Below, piece after piece: positions 21,581-33,082 of a stretch of DNA of 64,000 bases (the stretch's first letter is position 1; the number at the start of each line of letters is the position of its first letter). The notes below the pieces were generated by a model, which ran no database searches, was not told the origin of the DNA, and saw only the letters and a program-made list of their open reading frames with translations. The DNA is taken from the NCBI RefSeq assembly GCF_000182565.1, contig NW_015971552.1:431353-495352 (forward strand). The letters are read 5' to 3'. A program made the translations under genes and the position numbers. This stretch comes from Spizellomyces punctatus DAOM BR117 (lineage: Eukaryota; Chytridiomycota; Chytridiomycetes; Spizellomycetales; Spizellomycetaceae).

Positions 21581-24500
21581 TCAAACAACAGGGACCCTCC
21601 ACTTGTAATGTTCACAAGGAAAGGCAAGTTCTTTTCCACCCTCGTCTCGCCTTGCTCTGCGTCCTTTGAAGCTGACAAGTACAGGCTCAACTTCGTCACC
21701 ACCTCCAGCCTCCTCAGCTGCAGCTGCCGCTGCCGCAGCTGACACCAAATTCGACACTATATTCACTCCGCATGATTCACAGAGCCCAACTTGGCTGCCA
21801 TACACTTTCCTCGCACTGCTCAACAGTGTCCGACGAACCGTATTGGCGTCTTTGCCAGCTGGAAGGCCCAACAATTCTAATAGATCCCTACCGGCATTCA
21901 ACCGCTGTAGGTGCTGGTGGAAGGCGTATGCAATCAAATCCGCCGAAAGACTAAGGAGTGAAGGCCCAATCCACGTCAAGGGATTTATTCCAGCTTCATC
22001 CGTTATCGCCTCGTCATGATTCGCCAAATCCAACATGGTGCCCAATACACCACCTTCCGTTCGCACTCCACCCGTGTCGCCGAATAGTCCATTTGACACG
22101 GGGGACAACAAACCGCTTGATGCAGACCCTGCTTCACAAGTCTTGACAGCCTGTGCAAGCTCCTTGACACTCCTAGCGAGTGCTCCTCGTCCTTCGTCAA
22201 GATACAATGTGCGGAAATCGTCCGGTACACCCTCACCGGCAGAAGCAAGGACCCACGCAACCTTCCCTGTCGTAGCCGACGTGATGACTGACTTTTGCCG
22301 CGTGACATCCAAGGACGCACTCCCCATGGCATAAAGAGTAGCAGCGGCCTGAGCCCGCAAGTTCATAATGCTATCCAACATCTGCCGACAGCCTTCCAAT
22401 AGCTCGGTTAGTGATTCGTCGTTGAGTGTTTTTATATCCACAACGGGCATGTCGAGGGCCTTCAATAGTTTGTTGACAGGTTCCGGGTCCATGACCGGTA
22501 TACCTGTTCCTTGATCGATGGGCTTCCCGACAGTCGCTGGTGGGAATAAGGGTCGGTCGGGATTCTCTTGACTTAGGCGGGTGAGTATAAACAGCGCTTG
22601 GCACAAAGTGAAATATACATGGGGGTAAAGGAACGGCGGAACGCCGCCACGTTTGTACGTCCCGGGAGGACCGGGAGCAAACGTGTTGGGTGGTACTGTT
22701 GGCGATGTTGATGTGTCGGGGGATGGATCACGGACGACCTTTGACAGGTAATATAGAGCCAGGTACGGCTGATGCAGCAAAACATACCCCACAGCTATTA
22801 AACCAAAAATAGATTTAATTGCGACGAACCTTTGTCAAACCAAACCCGAAAAATACTTACCCAGATTCGCATAAATAAGCATAGACCCAATCCAATCATT
22901 AGGACTCTTGAACACTTTTGCAACTTCATACAAGGCCAAAATGCCTTGATCAAACAATGGTTGCCCAATCACTTCCGGTGCGGTCTCATCCGGGCTTCCC
23001 GTTCCGATATTAATCGTCTCCAACCGCGGGGGACCCCAGTACCGTCTGCATTCTGCCAAATCCAGTGATCCATTACCGGATGTCTCCATACTCCGAATCC
23101 ATTGCATCGAATTTAATGTTCGCCCTACTTCGATATACAGGCAGCCAAGATTGGCTTCCTCTTTGGCTTTACCCATAGTGTCCTGGATATTACGAAAGAG
23201 CTTGGCGGCACGGTCGTGATACTCCAATGCCAGCGGCAATCTTCCTTTGGCATAATATGATGTACCAACATTCGCCACGATGGCAGCTTCTGCTGCATAT
23301 ACTTCGGTCGGTATCGCCTGGGGATTGGATAGAGACGCTCGGCGAGTGGAGGTGGACGCCAGCAGACGAGCCGAATAAAAGGTGACGATTGACTCTGCCT
23401 GTGTGTGCGAGTTTAACGCTTCGTCATCCAGACCAAGCTGTTGATGACAGAGTCCCAAATGGGTCAAAGAGCGGGATTGGGCGAGCAGAGTTTGTCGATG
23501 CAAGTACGAGAGCTTGATTTTGGTCTTGGTGGACGGTCCAGCATCAAAAGATGATCGGCGATCATTTCCTGGCATCGATTCAGACGAACTCCCCGTCGAC
23601 AATGAAGGAGCAGATGACGTCCTCTGCAGGTTTGGCAGGTTAAATCCCGGCGGCAGCGGATATTCTTCTAGGACCGCCTCCGCTAACCGCCGGCACATAT
23701 CATGATACTGTATTGCTTCCTGATACTGTCCCAAGCAAAAATATCCGTTCCCAAGGTTCGTCGTCAACTGCAGAAACCACACTACGATGGGTGGGCCTTG
23801 TGAAGCATCCTGGGCAGGATCATTGAAAGACTTTGTTGAAGAAGTCCTTACTGATCCGCTAGGTTCATCAGGCTCCATATCGCTATCGATATCCGCGTGC
23901 CGCATCACCAGTTGTAACCACAAGGAATTGGATCTCCACGCAGCATCCTCTACATACTTTGTCGAAACGTCCCACGCATCACGAAGTTCGTTAAGGCTAT
24001 CTTGCAATTTCCCTTGGCTCCGCAAAGCGCATCCAATGTTTGACAACGCCTTTGCCTCTCTCAGCAAATCCTTTTCCTTGACTGCCAATTCGCGCGCCTG
24101 CCGCCATTTTGACAATGCCTCCTCTATATTATACCTTGGTGCCGCATATGCCATACCGCCCTCATCCAGTAACGTGTCAATGTTGGGTCTCTGCACCGAG
24201 GTGTTCCGCATTGGTATCATGAATCCAGTGGATCTTGGCGGAATTACGGGCGCAGGTGCATACACTGATCCATCGGAGCCCTGTCGGGACAGACGCGATG
24301 CCTCTTCGTCGAGGGATGAAATCGAGGATGTCTCACTGAATGAATATCGCTGTGTTTCGCGGCGAGGTGGTATCTGCACATCTGCATCAGCGTGGAACGA
24401 CACTGGACGGCGACCATATTCGTTTCCCGTGTTAAAGGAAGTGTACTGGGGTTCCGGAAACATTGCCGTCGGCTGTGCGTATGGAGATTCGAATGACTGC

Positions 24501-24994
24501 GGAGATGAAAGATAGGGCGACTGTGCTTGAGGTGGTGGATATGCACTCTGTTGCGGATATGGTGGATGTTGATATTGCTGCTCTGGGTATGACACTGCTG
24601 AATGGGGTAGAGGCATTTGCACTGAAGGTCGGGGAGGATATGGTGGGGCAGCTTGAGATGGAAGATTACGACGAGGCGGGGGCACAAACGACATTCGCTG
24701 TCCTGAAGCAGGAAATGCAGTCCCTCGATCTGGAAAGCCTTGCGCAGAAGCTCCCCGTGAGGGAATGCTGACAGTTGCCCCAGATGTTGTGCGGGGTGCA
24801 ATCTGTACGGTAGGCGGGATACTGCCGACAGTTGCTGAACGATTGACGTCGACAGCAGGGGTCGGCGGTCCGGTGCTCACTGTACTGCCGCTGAGCACAC
24901 CGGTTGAGCTGCCTCCACGAGGCAATCGTGCGGGGATATTTCTTCGCGGCGGAATGTACACGGTATTATTCTGTCGTGGTGGTGGTGCCGACAT
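21581..24994 (-). CDS. Tetratricopeptide-repeat protein
   Basis: The 1115-aa product comes from two exons, 24994-22861 and 22794-21581, joined in phase. Residues 1-285 are a disordered Pro/Ser/Gln/Tyr-rich leader. TPR helices follow: SNIGCALRSQGKLQDSLNELRDAW, LTTNLGNGYFCLGQYQEAIQYHDMCRRLAE, LTHLGLCHQQLGLDDEALNSHTQAE, ANVGTSYYAKGRLPLALEYHDRAAKLF, EANLGCLYIEVG, and YANLAVGYVLLHQPYLALYYLSKVV. The spacing resembles kinesin light chain or LGN-type repeats. The C-terminal 400 aa include further helices and a lone CESC motif, then a poly-Ala run. A scaffold or adaptor role is likely; partners are unknown. It is convergent with the gene ending at 21393. Confidence 0.75.
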
Positions 24995-27182
24995 GTTTGA
25001 TATTTCTTGCTCTGCCAGGGAAAAAAAGGCGCATTAAAACACATCCTAGTGGGAAGAACATTGAAGACCCAAAAAGGATTGCTTTCCAACTTGTATCCAT
25101 TGCCAAATCCAGTGTCATCCACCCAACTCCCTCTTGCTTCATGCGCATATCAAAGTACCATAGCCGATCATCTTTCACCCACCTCAACACACTTGAGCAC
25201 AGAATTTGAGCAAATACTGGTTCCCTCTTCAAGGCTCACTGCCTCCACTGATGTCTTATAGTGAATGTCGTTTATGATAGCAATCAGGCCTTCAGCCCAA
25301 TACGCAACGGTCCACCGTCGCCGATACTCCCTACAGGAGTATTCACCAAAAGGGGGCACCCGACTTTACACTGGAGATAATAGGCCAAGGTTCGGCTGAA
25401 TATGTAATGAGCAAAGGGGCCCAAGAAAAGCGCTCTAAAAGATGGAAGCATGAGAAATCTTGCTCTTGGCACCATCAACCGCTGTCCAGCCATGAAACAG
25501 CCGGCCTCAGCCGTTCATGACAGCATTTCCGCTCAGGCCATTCACACCCACAACCTACCAAGTAACGTTTCCAGTCCACTCACGTCGCTGATGGCCCACA
25601 GAAACCCATATGGCAAAAAAATCTCGACAGGTGTTCTTCCCGTACAGCCAACTTGGTCAAAAGCGCAACAGAGCCTCAATGTTCAATTTTACCCGTTTTG
25701 GAAGGTATCCGGATGGAAAATTTCGCTCTTTAAGACCCGATGAAGGCAGCGGGAGTCGAACCCGTCCCTGACATTGCGACTGTGGCGGTGGACTTTGCAG
25801 GTTGCATTGCATAATTTCCGGTGCTGACGTATTTGTCGCTAGTCACCACAGGCAGTCCAGTTGAAGGATTCATGCAGAGCTCATGGGAAATGACTATCTT
25901 TCTACAGTATATTATGGGCGATAATGGGCCATAACCCCCACAATCGGACTCGGGCACGCGACCACCACACAGATCTGTGTGACTATGGACTTTATGTTCA
26001 CACTCGCTGAGGGCCAAAGTCTTTAGTCTGATGACGTGCATGGTGAAGGATGGCACAAGATATTACAGCCCTGGAATCACAAGAGGGTTTGACTGGATCC
26101 AGCAGGAAGAAGCCCTACTTAAAAGCAAGATATGTAGTTGTAGTTGTTGCCATCCGATACCCGGAGCGCAATGTACCTTGAGGAAAAGAATTAAATCCTA
26201 GAAAAAAACAAGGGCGAGAGAGAGTATGGAGCTCTTTAGCGCATCTCTGGACTCACGGTCCACAAGTGTATTATTCTACGTAAGTATGCACGTATGATAC
26301 CAAATAAAGAGACAAGCCCGCCGCTTCATTTGGGTTCCCAAACACTTTTCTGTCACATACCTGGTTCCAAGAGGCCTTTCCAATCAGAGATAATCAGAGC
26401 TCCTTACAATGCACCCTGTTGGTTGCTGAGAACAATTCAACGGAACCCATTATGCAACTCGGGGATGCAGCCCTGTGTAAAGTGGAACCATCAACTTTTG
26501 TGACTTTGTGACAGATACAAGTACTGACACGAACAAAGATGCTGAGAATCGCCATCCAAGCGTGCATGCATGCCATATCACAAAGAGAGTGACATGCTAT
26601 CCCCACAAAGCAATGACAATGGAACGTACCACATGCTGTGCCCATCAATGGTCTGGTCTGCTGTTGTCCCCTGCTCGGTTTATCCGGAGCTGAGGCGAAG
26701 TTGATTGGCGACTACAAAATGCCTTGCTTAAAAAAAAAGAATCCAAGGCGAACAACAATGTGTGAAACGAGTGACCCCCCGCCCAACTTTGATCGCCAAG
26801 CCTCCCGTCCGCCCACAAGATGCGCAAACCCATGAAACAACTAAGCACATGTGTAGATGTAATAAACGTCATGTATCCTAATATGGTAATAATCTATAAA
26901 TCCTGACGTCATTCACTGAGCGGCGAGTGAAACAAAAAAAAAATGGCCATGGGTTGAAACACAGAGCCTTTTTGGATACCTTTTTTTACCATGGTCATCT
27001 GCTCTCCATTGGGCTTTGTTTTTTTTCCTTTTTATTTAAGTTATTTTCAACGAATTGTTTTCCCACTGTTTTTTTTTTTTTTTCCTTTGAGGGCCGTCGT
27101 CGTTTCGCCGTCGTTCGTTGTTGTCGATCGTTCTGGTGTTTTTTTGGGGTTGTGTTTCTTGCGTGTGTATCTACCCGGCATA
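24995..27182. other. Divergent spacer without recognised gene
   Basis: This lies between the TPR gene (-) and the Crz1-like gene (+). A minus-strand frame at 25730-26056 (108 aa) and several shorter ones have no signature. The GGGAGTCGAACCC at 25746 looks like a tRNA T-arm, but the matching acceptor arm is missing. T-runs at 27018-27090 probably belong to the leader of the zinc-finger gene. Confidence 0.5.
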
Positions 27183-28250
27183 ATGAATCACCTCGAGCTA
27201 CCTCCCTTGGCACATGTTGTTACGCATTCAAAGCCCATAGATCTGATTCAGAGAGACCAAAAGTTTTCGATATCTCCTTCTCTTCACCCACCACTCCTCC
27301 TCCCGCCCGCGATAGAAGGCCCTTTCTATCAACCGCCCGCCTCCCCACCGACTCCTGCACATGCCCTTCCACAGTTTAGACCACGAGATTTGAAAGAGTA
27401 TGGAGATCGGTCCATCACGGACTCACATTTTGACCGCCGCATCCATCCGCCTGTACCACGATTGTTCCCGCCTCCCCCAGGGTCTCCGGCAGCTGTCGCT
27501 GCGGCAGGGTGCGGGTCGCGCGATACCCAATGCTCTATTGCCCCTCCGTTCCCGGTGCATATCAAAGTAGAAGACGATCGACAGTCGTTTTACTCGCCTC
27601 ACTCTCGATCGTACCAAGACTCCCCTGTGCACGCGTCATCCCGCCAATCCATTCAACCTTCTCCTCCGCCTCCGCTGCCACCAAAATCCCACGCAACCTC
27701 TCCCGAAAGCTCACCAACTATAACAAAGATACCTCCAGTGACAACGACAACAACCAACGCGAGCGGTGACACCGTCATCGTTACAACTCATCACAATGGC
27801 ACTACCAAACACTCCAAACTGTACCGATGCCCTTCACCAAACTGCTCCAAAATGTTTACAAGGCGCTACAACCTTCAGTCCCACATGCGATGTCATTCGG
27901 GGGAAAGACCATTTGTATGCAAATACTGCGGAACAACCTTTTCGCGTAAACATGATCTAAGACGGCATACCCGATCGCTACATAGCGAAGATCGACCACA
28001 CCACTGTGGATTCTGCAGTCTGTCATTTGCAAGATCGGTATGTGATTTTTGTTTGAACGACGTTGTGAATAAATACTTAACCTATATTCTCAATTAACAG
28101 GATGCGCTCAAGCGACATTTAGCATCCGAGGCCAAACGATGTTCTTCACATCCTCCATACCCTCCGATACCAAACGCTACCGACTCCTCATCGCATCATG
28201 AGGAGGAAGATGAGGTTCCTATAAAGGAAGACAAAGGGGAAACTTTGTAA
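27183..28250 (+). CDS. C2H2 zinc-finger transcription factor, Crz1-like
   Basis: The 334-aa product comes from two exons, 27183-28037 and 28101-28250, in phase. The start at 27183 (MNHLELPPLAH) is chosen; an upstream in-frame ATG at 26991 would add a Phe/Val-rich stretch encoded by T-runs. Residues 1-210 are disordered and rich in Pro, Ser and His. Three C2H2 units follow: YRCPSPNCSKMFTRRYNLQSHMRCH, FVCKYCGTTFSRKHDLRRHTRSLH and HHCGFCSLSFARSDALKRHL, the intron falling inside the third. The order and spacing match the calcineurin-responsive Crz1 finger block, and the family acts in Ca2+ and wall-stress signalling. No clear PxIxIT docking site is seen, so regulation by calcineurin is inference. 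The acidic tail ends EEEDEVPIKEDKGETL. Confidence 0.75.
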
Positions 28251-28587
28251 TTGTCCCGAGAATCAGTTATGTTTACACACGTGGGGTTTTTTTGTACTCG
28301 TTTGTTTATAGCAGGATCCAAAATACTTTTGTGTATTTAACAGCGAAACACAGCTGTAGTGTTAGGGAGAATAAAACTCATTGTGAGAGTCCACACAGCT
28401 CACGAGGCGGAGAGTAACGCAACGTGCCAATAAAACTCTCAGGTATTGCGCCAAATGATATACAAACACACAAAAAATGCCTATTTACTGGGATTTTCCA
28501 CACGATAATCCCGCCATCAATTCTCCATAACCTACGGCCTCTCATGCCAGCCTCCTCGATACAATTGGCGACATCCTAATCCTTCCC

Positions 28588-29288
28588 TCAATTTGTCTTC
28601 CCACCAATGGCATATCCCGCTTGGGACGCCATCGATCGAGTGTTTCCACCAATTCCATATCCAGTTGCATAACCCAATCCAGACGCCGCAACAGGCCTGC
28701 AGCTAGATACTTTTCCGCCAGACTGTAACATGATCGGCCGTACGGTCACAACCAAATTCTGATGTCCACCATACTGATGGTGCATCCAAGGACGTTCCGG
28801 TGGGTAATAGGGCACGTATGCACCGGTCACTATGACCATACCCGCCCCTCAATCCACCTCCAACAACCTCTTGTGTTTCATGCCGTGCAGGTTCATGTGA
28901 GGAGCCGTATAGGGCCGATGGGGTTCGGTCCGCATGCCACTCAATCGGCTGGGCGACGGACGCGTGTTGGAATTCGGCACGTTGGTTCGTATGTGGGCGG
29001 GGTTCTTCCACTGGAGGAGGGGGGACAGCGTACTTGACGGATCCTGGGCCTCCACTCAGAGCGTAAAAGTTGGGTCTGGATACAATGTTAACCACATGAA
29101 GCATGTCGCACGCATATTCAGACGACTCACTTTTCAATAACCTGTTCTTGCTTTGTACCTCGTTTGATCAGCACCTTTGTCGATAACGATGATGACCATG
29201 GAGCAGAACGAGGAACAGCTGCCGCTTCCGTCAGTGACGCAGCGAATAGCGCTAATGCAGCTACAATGTAACCATTTAGGGCAACCAT
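28588..29288 (-). CDS. Small secretory-pathway protein, exon structure uncertain
   Basis: The gene starts at 29288 with a signal peptide (MVALNGYIVAALALFAASLTEAAA). Exon 1 ends near 29131 before GTGAGT. The second exon reads PNFYALSGGPGSVKYAVPPPPVEEPRPHTNQ... A Gly/Tyr-rich end (YATGYGIGG, SQAGYAIGGKTN) to the stop at 28588 is in another frame. No GT...AG pair that I could find joins the two frames in phase, so either an intron was missed or the copy carries a frameshift. No family is recognised. Confidence 0.4.
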
Positions 29289-29835
29289 GATAAACAGTGC
29301 CAGCCGTAATCGGCGGCTACGAGAATGATACTGTGAGGTACAGTAGTGAAAGGCTTGAATGATTTTAAAGGGTAGAGTGCACTCTCCAGATGAATATGCC
29401 TTTTAGCGATAGTTGGCTGTGAGCGTGCGAAAGTCCTGCCACAAGCCAACTCGGCTCAGCCTCGCCGAATCCAGTCAGTGGCTTAGGCAACGCTGAGTCA
29501 AATGATCATGTGATCCAGTCGAATCTTGCGAGACATGCGATAGGAAGAACAAAGTGTAAAGGAATGACAATTGTGAATGAGCATTGAAAGCCCTTAATGG
29601 TTTATAGTAGCTGCGCAGCACCTTTCCCACTTCAGTGTTGTTTTTGGAATAAAGGCGACGGATTGGGCGTCATTGTGCAAGCAACGTTGGTACCCTCTCC
29701 ACAAAGTGGATATATCCTCCGCAAATGTGCACTATTCCGGCAGTTAGTCTTTACAGCTCGTTACACTTCAGACCACCAACTTACAAAAGTCGTTCCATCG
29801 TTCCGTCAAAGTATCTCGATGTTGGACAAAAGGGC

Positions 29836-30052
29836 GGGTGTTTGTTTACAGGTCAGGCCTCCGGCGATGCCAACCTCAAACCTAATCACCATCGCGGAAG
29901 TGCCCGAGTCTATAAATGGCGACCATCATCCAAGCAATAAGTGTTAAACACGCGAAAGCATCTTGCGTTGTTTACAGGTCAGGCCCCCGGCGACTATCAG
30001 TGCTATACGGTCGGTAGATATCGCGGGGGTTGCCAGAGACTGTAAACGGCGC
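29836..30052. repeat. Two diverged direct repeats, about 90 bp each, offset 126 bp
   Basis: The motif TTTACAGGTCAGGCC-Y-CCGGCGA occurs at 29845 and again at 29971. The units continue with similar text to CGTCTATAAATGGCG (first) and GACTGTAAACGGCG (second). They lie in a gene-free stretch between the small secretory gene and the 7TM gene. Confidence 0.6.
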
Positions 30053-30825
30053 ATAAGAGTCCTTTCGGGTTTTGAGAGTACGGGTGAGGTGAGGATCTTT
30101 CAACCTCGCGCTCTTAAATAAACCTCTGGGGCAGTCAAACTCCGCTACGCGTCACACCCCTTCAAATGCCCACAGGGATGTCAATTATAAATTACGCAGG
30201 GATCTATGATATTAGAACGTAGAGGTAATTATATTGCGCGCTAGAATGTATTAATCTCTCAAGGCGGGAAGGAAATAATTACGGACCTGTGCAAGGAGAC
30301 TGTAGGGAGCCAAGTCATCCAACATGAGTTCTGCCAAAGTGGCCACGATTTCCACCTGAAGACAAGCACGCGCCATGTTTAGAATAAGCGCAGCTCAATT
30401 CCAATTTGTCAAAATAAGTGGCTCGACTGGCAGGGGAAAACGAAAGCTGTTTAAAGAAATCTTTAATATTGTCGTCATGTCATCTCCACGCACCTGTCTT
30501 TGGCTTAAAGATTCGGGGATTGAGGGTTTAAATTGATGCGTTCAACCCTGGACTTGATGCCCAATAACAGGAAGGGTATTCACTCAGCATAAGCATCCAT
30601 GGATTTATTCATGGGGATAGACTGATATTCATTATCGTCCCGAGTTTTGCATCTTTTAAGTTATTGGGGTCCAATCTAGGCTCAAACGTTCATATTCAGG
30701 TCTTTATCATTGTTTCAGGTCAATATTAACGCTATTGTTATTTATCTTTCTTTATTTTGTTTGTGGGGATGAAATCGGGATTCCGAGGCATGGTTAGCCA
30801 CAATGTAGACTAAATATTTATTTTT

Positions 30826-31040
30826 CGATCATTATTTCCAATATGCCACCCAAGCGAGCTAGTAGATCCTATTGGACTGCGAGGCCGAAAGGCCGATGAC
30901 ATAGTAATTCCATTCGGACACATTGTATCTCTTTAAAGATTTACATTCGACTATTAATTTGTATTATTTTCAATATGCCTCTCTGTATGATATTCGAGCT
31001 ACATGAGATCTAATTTGGACTACCGAAAGGCCTGCCCATA
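30826..31040. repeat. Second pair of diverged direct repeats, offset about 130 bp
   Basis: Two units share the order ATTTYCAATATGCC, CGAGCT, AGATC, TTGGACT, GAAAGGCC, AGTAATT or ACTAATT. They begin near 30832 and 30963. They are AT-rich and non-coding. Relation to a transposon is not evident. Confidence 0.5.
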
Positions 31041-31216
31041 TACTAATTTCAAAAAGTAACAGAAAGAGTAGGTTTCAGCGCAACAGAAAAATCCTACTCC
31101 AAAGTGCATGAGTTCCAAAACTTAATACTGTTAACATTGGTACAAGAAAGAAAAAAAGGATTAAAAGAATTTCTCTGACTCTAGCTATCTCAAAGCGCTC
31201 TCAAAGCGCCCCTTGA

Positions 31217-32353
31217 TCAAACATTTTTTGGGCCAGACTCTCTCACAGATCTAGTATCCCTCATGGTCGGTGCCCTCGCCAAACCACCTTTCACACTTCT
31301 CTCCATTGCGTCCGTATATGTCCCACCCGATGTCAACCCTCTCGTACTGTGGGTGACAGATGAGTTGTGATTGGCGGAATGGCTTCCACCAGAAGTCACC
31401 GATCCCGTTCCCGTTCCCGTTCTTGGTCCAGAATTTTTGAGTTGCTGGACTTTTTGCAAGAGGAAGATAGAGTAGAGCAGGAAGGTGTATTGAAAGGGTA
31501 GGGACATGGTCGAGGCGTACGAGTACGTATAACCTAACCCGCCACTTCCACCGGATGACAGGTTGAAGATAATGGCGAGAGTCAGATCCCCTATTAATTG
31601 AATCGCTGCGGCTACTTTGGCTTGTGCTGCAAACGTTTGTACTTCGGATATCGTGAGGGTATCATAACTTCTTAACAGGGCAGTTTGACGGTAACAGAGG
31701 TGAAGAATCATGGCGGATAGAGTAACGTCCGTGGCACCGACCGTGACGAACCAAAATGTGTACGGTAAAATATACTTCATCCCTGCTCTCTCGATCCCCA
31801 ACGACGCTCCAACGGCAAAACTTGCAATGGACCAAATGGCGAAAACGGCGCCAATGATGAGCAACGTCTTGACAAATCGCGGAGCCCAGACTCTTGATCT
31901 TCCCCATCCAATCAACAAAAACTCCACACGCACACCCTGAGCTAATCCAATCAGAGTACAACTCGAATAGTAAAACACTTTGGGAAAATGTCCAATATTG
32001 GGGTGTCCATTGAATTGGGAAAAGTTTGAGACGGTAATAAGGTCGAGCAACAAGCCCATTAGACAGATGATGGGACAGATGAACATGAGGTAATTGTACG
32101 TTGTCTTGCGGCGAGAGAGGAGAAACCGCCAACAAAAGACGAGGGCGGTTGTCATGATAAAGATTCCTGTCAGGATGAGTGCAATGTTTGCTGCTCGTAG
32201 GTTGACCCCTGTACATGCTGCTTGGGGTGTATCCCACGTACTAATGTGGCCCGTATAGGTGATGTTAACGACCGTTCCATTTTCGTCGTAAGTGTACTGG
32301 CAGTATGGGTCGTCGACGTTGTATATCACCATTCTCGTACGCTTATTATTCAA
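31217..32353 (-). CDS. Seven-transmembrane protein, GPCR-like
   Basis: A single exon encodes 378 aa; a second ATG seven codons in is an alternative start. A short extracellular N-terminus has an NGT and an NIT sequon and three Cys. Seven hydrophobic segments follow: ANIALILTGIFIMTTALVF, YNYLMFICPIICLMGLLLDLITV, VFYYSSCTLIGLAQGVRVEFLLIGW, FVKTLLIIGAVFAIWSIASFAVG, ILPYTFWFVTVGATDVTLSAMIL, VAAAIQLIGDLTLAIIFNL and LPFQYTFLLYSIFLL. The cytosolic tail is Ser/Thr/Gly-rich. The topology fits a fungal receptor or sensor. I see no pheromone, carbon-sensor or rhodopsin signature, so the ligand is unknown. Confidence 0.65.
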   Translation of the reverse strand: MNNKRTRMVIYNVDDPYCQYTYDENGTVVNITYTGHISTWDTPQAACTGVNLRAANIALILTGIFIMTTALVFCWRFLLSRRKTTYNYLMFICPIICLMGLLLDLITVSNFSQFNGHPNIGHFPKVFYYSSCTLIGLAQGVRVEFLLIGWGRSRVWAPRFVKTLLIIGAVFAIWSIASFAVGASLGIERAGMKYILPYTFWFVTVGATDVTLSAMILHLCYRQTALLRSYDTLTISEVQTFAAQAKVAAAIQLIGDLTLAIIFNLSSGGSGGLGYTYSYASTMSLPFQYTFLLYSIFLLQKVQQLKNSGPRTGTGTGSVTSGGSHSANHNSSVTHSTRGLTSGGTYTDAMERSVKGGLARAPTMRDTRSVRESGPKNV

Positions 32354-33082
32354 AGACTCAGAGTGTTGTCTCTATGGAGTGTCTTGACTAAACTTGACCA
32401 GCGGAAGGCTAAACAGGAACAGCCTAAGGCTATATATGCACTGCACACATTCGCTCTTCCACGCCGAGGGTAACCATTATATTTCATACCCCACTTGCAA
32501 GTAGACATTGCTAAAAATACCACATTTTGTTTGAATCTCATGGGATGTAACGACTGTGTGTTCTGTGTCGATATTTTTCCAGTGTTGCATTTTTCCAGGT
32601 GGTACACGCTGCCGCGGGGAATCGTTCCAATCACTCGCTATTGCGGGTATTTTTAGACTGTGTACAAAAAGAGGGGGATCCGTTCCTTTACCACGGGAAC
32701 TCTTGCTATTATTCTTTTACAAACTGCATCGATTGTTTTAAATGCATGGGTTTTCTCGTTTGCGAGAGTCATGAATGCCCGCAGCAGCTGACTTGTGTCT
32801 TGTATATCCATCCCCATGAAATAAACGCAATCTTACTCAATTGGCATCACTGGAACTGTGCAAAATGGCCACTGTGCAACCCACGTTGATAAACATCAAG
32901 ACTGAGCATACACAAATGAAACTCCTGTGCAACAAGATTACATATTAAAAAATTCCAACTAGCAAAATCATTTTACAAGATTTGCACCTGATTGAACTGT
33001 ATAAAAAAAATGCTACCCTTCCTAACCGTGCAAGCGAGCAGTTCCCAGATTATTATGTTCCAAATACCCCAATTAACCCAAT
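32354..33082. other. Spacer
   Basis: The spacer lies upstream of the 7TM gene and downstream of the GT2 gene. No convincing gene, repeat or RNA was found. Confidence 0.5.

Noticed and set aside
25746-25775. tRNA-like T-arm (GTCGAACCC) on the minus strand
   Set aside because: No matching acceptor stem or anticodon arm can be paired at tRNA distances.
26991-27182. 64-residue N-terminal extension of the zinc-finger protein
   Set aside because: It is encoded by T-runs, is Phe/Val-rich, and is unlike the N-terminus of a transcription factor; the ATG at 27183 is better.
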